Origin: Tomocerus qinae
Lineage: Eukaryota > Arthropoda > Collembola > Entomobryomorpha > Tomoceridae
Length of the DNA: 64,000 nucleotides
Reading direction: 5' to 3'
Assembly: GCA_020055645.1 (NCBI GenBank)
Contig: CM034546.1
Coordinates: 11,904,001 to 11,968,000, forward strand
Made by a program: the position numbers and the translations under genes. The number at the start of each line of letters is the position of its first letter. Position 1 is the stretch's first letter. The notes under the pieces were generated by a model. The model was not told the origin of the DNA and searched no databases. It was given only the letters and a program-made list of their open reading frames with translations. Positions 56,741 through 64,000 of this stretch are shown in pieces.

Positions 56741-59490
56741 TTAATCATCAAAATCCTCAATGTTAAACTCAGCTTCGTCTTCCATATCTTGGTCTTCTTG
56801 GAGATCAATGTTGTTTGCAGGGCAGTTGTTCCAGTTTACCTCATCCTTCGTTTCTTCATAAGTGTGATCCAATTGAGTATCATTCATTCTGATTTTCAGA
56901 AATAGAAGCCATTATATTTTACATACTTACATTTTTTACTCTACACTATACGAAACATTGATGTTCTACCTGTATCTTCCCTTTCCGTATCCAAACACAA
57001 CAGAATCAAGAAGAATTTTTTGATCTGAAAAGTTAAGAAATATTAATACATTCCAGGTAATTGATTGTAATATTCCAAACGTTTAAATAAACAACGTATA
57101 AAATTACCACCGGTGAATTTTTTAATTTTTGAAAAATATGGGAAGTAATCAGTGAAAAAATTTGATTGCTGACATTCCTTTGGCGCTGCACACAAACTTT
57201 GGTAAGAATCGGCACTACAATATTTAAAAAAAATTAGCAATGTTACACAAATATAAAACTAAAAAGAAATAAATATCCAATGGCCTACATATTAAACCGC
57301 TACTACTATATATCATGTAATTCAACTCGTCTTCGTCTACCTTTTTTGAATTCGTTTGTTTAAATCAGTGCAAATCGGTTTTCTTAATGGCAGGAATGAA
57401 TTAGAAACAAGCTTTGTGTTGGAATGCATCAATCCCCTTGTCGCCACACTTACAGCAACTTCTTCTTTGTTTTCTTTGACCTTTATTATTTAGTATTGAA
57501 TTTATATTCAATATTATTCATTTAAATTTACAATACTAATTTAGAACAATAGTATTGAAATAGAAAATTGAATTACTACGTACCTTAAAACTTTTTTCGT
57601 TACTAGAAGTATCAAAAGCCCAATTGGATAAGATATGTTCCGCATCTGCCAAATGTGCTGACGCTTTTGCACACTCTTCCAAATTAGTGAAAAACTGGAC
57701 GTAGTTCTGCTGCAAGAAATAGACAAATGTCTCAGCAGAAACTTCAATCATGTTGCACAATTCTTCCGGAGATTCAGTGGGTGGATGAATCCGTCTTTCT
57801 GCACTGAGACGTTCCACTAATTCATATTCCGCTTTACTAATATCACCAGTATTTCCTAAATTGCATTTTAAGTGACAAAATAAATATACACTATACACCA
57901 TAAGCCTAAGACCAAGACCATTTAATGAGAATAAATATTTAATACCTAATATTGACTTACTTTTCCCATATAGCACTTTTCCCAACGCGTGAAATAAAAA
58001 TAAACTCTCATCCTTGGTGGCTTTCGCTTTCTTACTCCCTTTTTGTTTTACTGGAAATGGTTTCTTGAACATTGGCTTTTCTCGAACACCAACTGAAGGA
58101 AAATATAGTTAATAGTAACCATTGGAAATTATAAAGGAATTTCTATAATCATTTGAAAACTAAAATGTTTTCCTACTTGTTTTTTGGTGACCAAATTGAA
58201 GTGAATTAATAGCAGACCTCATGTCACCTCCAGATACAGCAGCGATTTCTTCAATAGTACTCTTGTCCACATTTATGTTTTCTTTGATGCTCAAAGCTGT
58301 CAAATATTTGACCATAAATGTTGTAGCAATCGCATTGAATCTAAAACCAAAATAAGTCTTTATTTTTTGGACAATTTGTATGTAGATACAACATATAAAT
58401 CATCAAAGATTATAAATAAAAACTCTACATACGTGATAAAGCGTATTCCCAGTTCATTTCGAATGTCATTGGGAAATAATTTGTTGGTAACACTGTCACT
58501 GGCAGAAGAATCACCGATTATGAACACAACTGGAGTTTGTGTAGTGGACAAGTTCCTAATGTAACAAAGATGCAGTCATTATTCAGTCATTGTCTTAGTC
58601 TTAGCTGTATAGAGTATGATCCATTAATGTTTATATTTCTGTACAAGAAAGGCCTACCTCAAAATATTGTGAAACATTGAAGTATCTCTGTAAAATGCAT
58701 TAGGAAAATCTTCGACGATTGTTACACATTTTTGTTGCGTGGTACGCCCTTTGATTGGCAAGGTCGAATATTGGCTAGACCTGAACAAAAAATTAGCGAA
58801 TAAATCTGTCTGACTTCGGCCAGTAACTTCATCCCCATAAACGAAGACTAGGTTTAGAACAAAATGCAAGATAAAATTATTAATTGGGATGGATTTATCA
58901 CAACAATAAAGAGTATATATGTGCAAGCAGTTATAGATTTATACCATAGGATTTAAATGAAGCTACAAAATAGCCATTAAAATATTATTACCTTTTGTTG
59001 CATCAAATTCTGTTAGATCTACAGGGTTTATCCACTCTTTAATTTCAATATTGTTTTGTTTAGCGATTGTCATAATACAAGCTGTCTTCCCACTGCCACT
59101 TGGTCCTGTTAGAACGCATATTTTTGATGACTTATCATTCGGATTCGGTTCTAAAGTACCTCGCAGCCAAAAAAGTACTTCGTCTACTTTCTTTCTGTTG
59201 ACAAATAATTCATCAATATTGCTAGGATAATGTTTCTCCACCCAAGGCACATGATTTGAACAAGTAGCTGGTTCAGTCTCGTCGTATTTCGACGCCGCTT
59301 CAGCAAACTTTCTTAGCTGGGATTTTCCCTTTACTAATTTAGGCAGATCCAGTGCTTTTGAATCCCTACCAGAAGTTTTCCCAACAGCCACAGAACTGCC
59401 CTGTATTCTTCCTAGATTAGTTGGTGTAGGAATTCCAGAACCGTTTGACAACTTGGAGTTGGCATTTCCTTTTTTTGCAGATCGACTCAT
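56741..59490 (-). CDS. Rad17: Rad17, DNA-damage checkpoint clamp loader (10 exons)
   Basis: Loads the 9-1-1 clamp at damaged DNA with RFC2-5 in the nucleus. Exons (minus): 59490-58992, 58847-58658, 58555-58433, 58340-58177, 58092-57961, 57855-57584, 57480-57341, 57214-57108, 57024-56970, 56888-56741. All junctions are GT-AG with matching phases, giving 609 codons. Visible features: WVEKHYPSNIDELFVNRKKV (residues 83-102), Walker A GPSGSGKT (129-136), EWINPVD, the AAA+ lid text SGGDMRSAINSLQF in exon 4, FHALGKVLYGKR in exon 5, SVATRGLMHSN in exon 7, and an acidic tail ending EFNIEDFDD. Exon 8 is taken to end at a GGTG|GTAATT donor because the next visible donor gives a stop. Residues 1-75 are low-complexity and basic. 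Introns are short (66-144 bp). The identity is secure; the exon 8 and 9 joins are the least certain. Confidence 0.9.
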
Positions 59491-60442
59491 TTTGAATTGG
59501 CAATGGAACCTCTGACATCTGATGTCTGACTGCTAATAAAAAATGTTAACCGTTATTTCAGAGATATGTCACCATCTTGTAACACGCCTGAGTTATCACA
59601 AGCAAGGCAGTAAGTTTTTAGTAATTTTTTGGCTAGTAACTAATTATTGATTCTTTTATAACGTAAATATTTACATATTTATTTATTATTTATATATATT
59701 AAGCCCTTCACCCTTTGTCAACTTACTCAGAAAAATTCAAATCAAACAATGATTTGACCCGTAAACTAATGTTATTACGTTAAAATGACCAGTAAAATTT
59801 TGCATTTGGGCGGAAATTAATAAATCACAATGACTGGTAAAAGTAACCTTACAATTTCCATTCCAAGCAGGTAATTCAAAATTGACAAATAAACTGTTCA
59901 ACTGCCAATACTATTTTGAACTTACCGAGCAGCAAGAATTTCTTAAGTTCTCCTGCAATCTCACAGTACCCCAGTCCCAGTATACAGAATACAGTAAAAG
60001 ACAGACACATAAAACTCCTGACGGGCGGGGTAACAGGAGACATTTATACCTAAGCACTGATCTCTAATCTCAGTTGTTGATATGCCGGTACGGTTTAAAA
60101 TTCTACATTAGTAAAAGATGAAAAGTAAATATTTAAATATCATTCCAAAGTTTGAATAACACAAAATGTGAATTAAAGATGATGAAGTCCATTTTTTAGG
60201 AACCATCCCCAAATTACAGAAAAACGTTTCAAGAAACTTTGGATTCTAAAATGTCAAAAACTTTGACGTAAATAAAGGGTTAGTCGTGTTTATTTTTGAC
60301 ACTGTTCAGATTTTGCATTGTAATTTGAATTAAGGATGTAGTAAATAATAGTGATTCATAATTTGACTGATTAGACTTAATAAATTATTAATTGCTTTTT
60401 GCTTCTAGATTGACAATTGAGTTCGTTGCTTCCTCAAGCACT
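59491..60442. other. Divergent intergenic region between Rad17 and the zinc-finger gene
   Basis: About 950 bp between two start codons on opposite strands, so it presumably holds both promoters. A TTCTAG acceptor-like site at 60402-60407 suggests that the zinc-finger gene may have an upstream non-coding exon. No other gene is seen. Confidence 0.5.
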
Positions 60443-63400
60443 ATGTCATCGGAAGGGAAATTTTATAAACCAGAGTCAAATGAGAAAAGGAAGTGGAAGA
60501 CAGGTTACGAAGAGCTTCCTAAAAACTTGTCCAAAGAAGAACAGCTTTTACTCCGAATAGAAAATTCAATTAAGAAAAAGAAAATCGAAACAGAGAAGAT
60601 CAAAGAAGACCCTTTAAGCGATAATGAAAGTACTGATACACGGGATGCCTTACTGGAGATAAATAGATTGCAAACATCTGTTAGAGCACTAAAGATAGCT
60701 GCTGTGAAAGTAATTAAGAAAAATATCCAACGTTCTGTCAAAAGTCTGAAAGGTATTCTCCTTGGTTGAATTTCGAATTCCAAATTTAAAATTCGGATTC
60801 TGGTTTTCGTCTATTTAAATTAAAATATTTTAATAAAACATTTCTTTCTAATACTGACAAGCTTTGAAAACTGTGAAATAATATTTCAAATCTAAATGAT
60901 TTAATTATTTAAATGACTCTTTACATAATCACATTCTACTGCCATTACAGGTGTTCCTAAAGGTGGATATAAAGATGTAACTCGATCGGTTGACAAGGAA
61001 CCTCCAAAAAAGCGTCGGTCGGTTAATAAGAAAGTTTTAGAAGGAAATCCGTCGGTGGACAAGGAACCTCCAAAAAAGCGTGGACGTCCACCACTGGAGA
61101 AGGGACCTATGAAACGGCGTAAATGGACTGGACTGCGAGAAAGGTTGCAGAAATACGCGCATCGTAAACCTGTAGTAAGGAAGATCCCTGATTTAACCGC
61201 CTCAAATGAAAAAAAAGGTAATCGAGACAAAGATAGAGCTTTAATACGAAGGGCAGAGCGCTCTAAATTCAAAGACACAGAAGAACGTCTTCGGCTTCGA
61301 AGGAGACAAATCGAACAAGCATTTAAAGATGCAGACGTCGAAGAATATCCAATTGCAATAACCAAGAATGAAGGAGGACAATTCACATGCATGGTTTGTA
61401 ATAATGAATACGATTTGGAAATTGGGATGCGACGACACTATATTTATAACCACACTGCATCTGAAGTCTCGGAAGCAAAGCAAAAGAGAGGCACTAATTC
61501 AGAAGAAGGCAATAAGGAAGGAACGTTTATGGTCCGAGTGTACAAATGTGAATTATGCGAAGAAAAATGTTATACAGTACCGAATTTCAGAAGACACATT
61601 ATTGCTACTCATAAAGCCAGCAAGGAATATTTGAACAAATTTTGTTTCGTATGTTCTCTCTGCGGCGATGCATTTTATATGAAAGTGCAGATGGTAAAAC
61701 ACAAGAAAAATTACCACGACATTTTCACAGAATGTCCAGTTTGTAATGAAGACGTGAAAACCGAAGAACTGTTTAAGCAGCACTTGAAGGAAATTCATCC
61801 CGAACTTGGTGATAAGGACGAAATTATAGTCCGGTTTGAAAAAGGCTACTTTTGTAGGATTTGCGGATTTGACGATGAAGCATACTCCACGTTAGAGACA
61901 CATATCAAAAATCATTCCCTCAACGAATCCTATCAATGTGATTTTTGCGGGCTGAAGTATGACACTGTAAGACAGCTGGAGACTCATAAGCAGAGATTTC
62001 ATGAAGAAAAAGCATTTTGTTGCGAATTGTGTGGGAAAGGATTTGTTACCGAATATTCACTTCGGTGGCACAAACGAAGACACGCGGCTGCAGCTGCGCC
62101 TAAGGATAACGATAAAAGAGTTGCATGCGAAAAATGCGGAAAAACATTTTCAACCCCATCAGGATATAAAGTACACCATATGACTGCCCATGAAAACAAA
62201 ACTTATGAATGCACTGTCTGTGGAAAGGTATTTACCAATCAGCCAAATCTTCACATGCACAAAACTATGGTGTGCGAAAAAGACAAAGCAATTCCAAGAG
62301 ATTGTCCTATCTGTGGAAAAACATTGGCTAATTATATCTTACTCTCCCATCACAAAACGAATATTCATAAATTTGGAAATCCCACAGAAACTTTTTGCCA
62401 CCTGTGCAATAAAACTGTCAAATCCTCCGAAATGTTAGTCATGCATAACAATTCAAAACACACACCAAAAGTAGACCGTGGAAATAAAGGACACAATATT
62501 ACTCTAACGTGTGCTGTATGTCAAAGTGCTTTCCACAACAAGAGAAAAATGTTGGAACATTATCGAATGCACAGAGAAGAAAAAACATTCAAATGTAACT
62601 CTTGTGAAATGGTTTTCAGATATCCTTATCAGTTTTATGCTCACAGGAAAAAAGATCATCCAGATACATTGGTAATTACTATTTTACTCTATTCAATTTT
62701 TTGATGCTATAATAGATTTAAATCATTCATTTATTGTTTAACAGTTAAAAATTTACTGTTTTTACAGAAATATACAAAGATAATTGTGGATTCCGAAGCT
62801 GACAAAAAATTTAAGCAAGCTTTCTATGAGGCCCACGCCAATCAGATTATTGAAAAACCTCGCGGTAGAAAAGCACTAACGCTGCCAAACGTCGAAACTC
62901 AGAAAATTGTCAATTCCTCAATGGATGGTGGAAATAATGTTAATATTGGTCCAGTTCGCGTTTTCGTCGACTATTACGAAGGGGAAATCTTCACCAGTCC
63001 CCCAAGCGCAACCCATGTTGCTACGAATCCACCAGCTACAAATAGTGACAGAAGTTACGCAGACATTTCGATAGCTAATACATCCGGTAATCACAATATT
63101 TATTTCTCCTATCTAATTTCCAATTAGTCTTCCATTATTACTACGTTAATAAAATATTACCTAAAAATAAAAAAAATAGTTCATTGTTTTTGTAAATCGT
63201 TGCAGGCACTTTTGGAAGTGGTGAGAGTGTCAATTATATCGACATTAGTCCACCAGCTACCGAAATTAATAAAAGTTACCTAGACTTTCTGAAGGCCAAT
63301 GTTTCCGGTAATCAGAAATAATCAGAATATTTATAAATAAAACGTTATTTATTTGGTTAATTTTTTGATCTGCTATATAACAGATAAGTACCATTAGTAA

Positions 63401-64000
63401 ATTGGTTTTCCTTTTCCTAATGATTTCTATTGCTGTTTTCTATTAATATATTTCTGTTTCGGCACATTTAGGACAAGAAGAGAGAATGTTAATAGACTGT
63501 CCCAAGGTTGCGACTAATATATATTGCCAAGAAAGGATTGTTGAAGATACTTTTGGAAGAGACCAAAATGTCAGTCATATAACTATAAATCCTCTTGCGA
63601 TAAACCAAACTGACAAAAGTTACGTAGACTTTTCGAGAGCCAATGTTCCCGGTAATCATAATGCTTGTTATTACAAATGAATATTTTTTCGCTTAATTTC
63701 TTGGGCTATTGCCTAGAATTATTTACTTCACCTTTTTCATATTTTCGCTTTTAATTTCATTGCTTCTGTTTTGATAGTTCTAGGACAGGGAGAAAGAATA
63801 CTAGAAGACTGTCCCAATTTTGAATCTGATATATATTGCAAGGAAAAGGAAATTGCTAATGCAAATGTGACAAAGGAGAAAGATTTAATTAAAGAAAATG
63901 TCGGTGATTTAGAAACGGGAATGGATGCGCCCGAAGATGATCTACCTTATCCAACGGATATTGCAGCTTGCGATTATTCGGACAATGAATCACTAGTAGA
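60443..64000 (+). CDS. C2H2 zinc-finger protein with AT-hook and repeated C-terminal exons, incomplete at window end
   Basis: Likely nuclear DNA-binding protein. Exons: 60443-60752, 60951-62671, 62768-63086, 63206-63307, 63472-63651, 63784 to beyond 64000. The start is the ATG of MSSEGKFYKPES; exon phases agree at every join. Exon 1 is lysine/glutamate-rich and probably coiled-coil. Exon 2 begins with tandem VDKEPPKKR motifs and an AT-hook-like KKRGRPPLEKG (about residue 145). Thirteen C2H2 fingers follow from about residue 247 to 674, the ninth with a terminal Cys in place of His (HMHKTMVC). Exons 3-5 each end in a related text (SYADISIANTSG, SYLDFLKANVSG, SYVDFSRANVPG), and exons 5-6 begin alike (GQEERMLIDCP, GQGERILEDCP). 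The C-terminal part is acidic. The orthologue is not identified; finger number suggests an arthropod-specific transcription factor. Confidence 0.8.

Noticed and set aside
57033-57215. Alternative reading frame of Rad17 exon 8
   Set aside because: The other frame joins exon 7 in phase and carries the DYFPYFSKIKK text expected at this place; this frame would not.
1-64000. CRISPR array, bacterial operon or phage content
   Set aside because: No spaced direct repeats of that kind, and spliced genes, LINEs and Penelope-like elements show that this is eukaryotic nuclear DNA.

Overview
This is eukaryotic, AT-rich nuclear DNA, almost certainly from an arthropod. Genes are split by short introns (about 65-200 bp, GT-AG), two chemoreceptor families are present, and the intergenic space is full of Penelope-like, LINE and hAT-type elements. 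Divergent, mostly intronless ionotropic-receptor (IR) like proteins in a tandem array, next to a gustatory-receptor (GR) type gene, would suit a springtail (Collembola). That placement is inference; no species is named.

Region 1 (about 2.5-44.2 kb) is a minus-strand array of IR-like receptors. Three are open: 4478-7021, 36450-38681 (divergent) and 41679-44195. Two are nearly full length but carry one frameshift each: 15014-17538 (13-bp deletion) and 27857-30374 (T-run slip). Three are decayed minus-strand fragments (2.5-3.2, 9.4-10.1 and 21.4-22.3 kb), and one short fragment lies inverted at 19.76-19.83 kb. Flanks are duplicated with the genes: roughly 3.2-9.1 kb matches 24.7-32.4 kb, and 0.4-2.5 kb matches 20.5-21.1 kb. 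The array is littered with elements: a Penelope fragment abutting a LINE endonuclease fragment at 11.8-13.3 kb, a 5'-truncated LINE with a restriction-like endonuclease at 25.3-27.0 kb, two hAT-like MITEs with 8-bp target duplications, one TA-flanked inverted-repeat element, and several foldback repeats.

Region 2 (45.6-47.1 kb) holds a three-exon, 401-codon GR-type seven-transmembrane receptor.

Region 3 (47.47-54.97 kb) is one compound insertion of a Penelope-like element (RT plus GIY-YIG). It has two near-complete copies in opposite orientation with a 5'-truncated copy between them, four hammerhead-ribozyme-like motifs, and a single 13-bp target duplication around the whole structure.

Region 4 (56.7-64 kb) holds two conserved single-copy-type genes, transcribed divergently. 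Rad17 (checkpoint clamp loader, minus strand, ten exons resolved to 609 codons) lies beside a 13-finger C2H2 protein (plus strand, running off the window). The 3' part of the finger gene is made of repeated phase-1 exons.

The receptors would act at the membranes of chemosensory neurons. Rad17 and the finger protein are nuclear and unrelated to the array, so the array ends near 47 kb.
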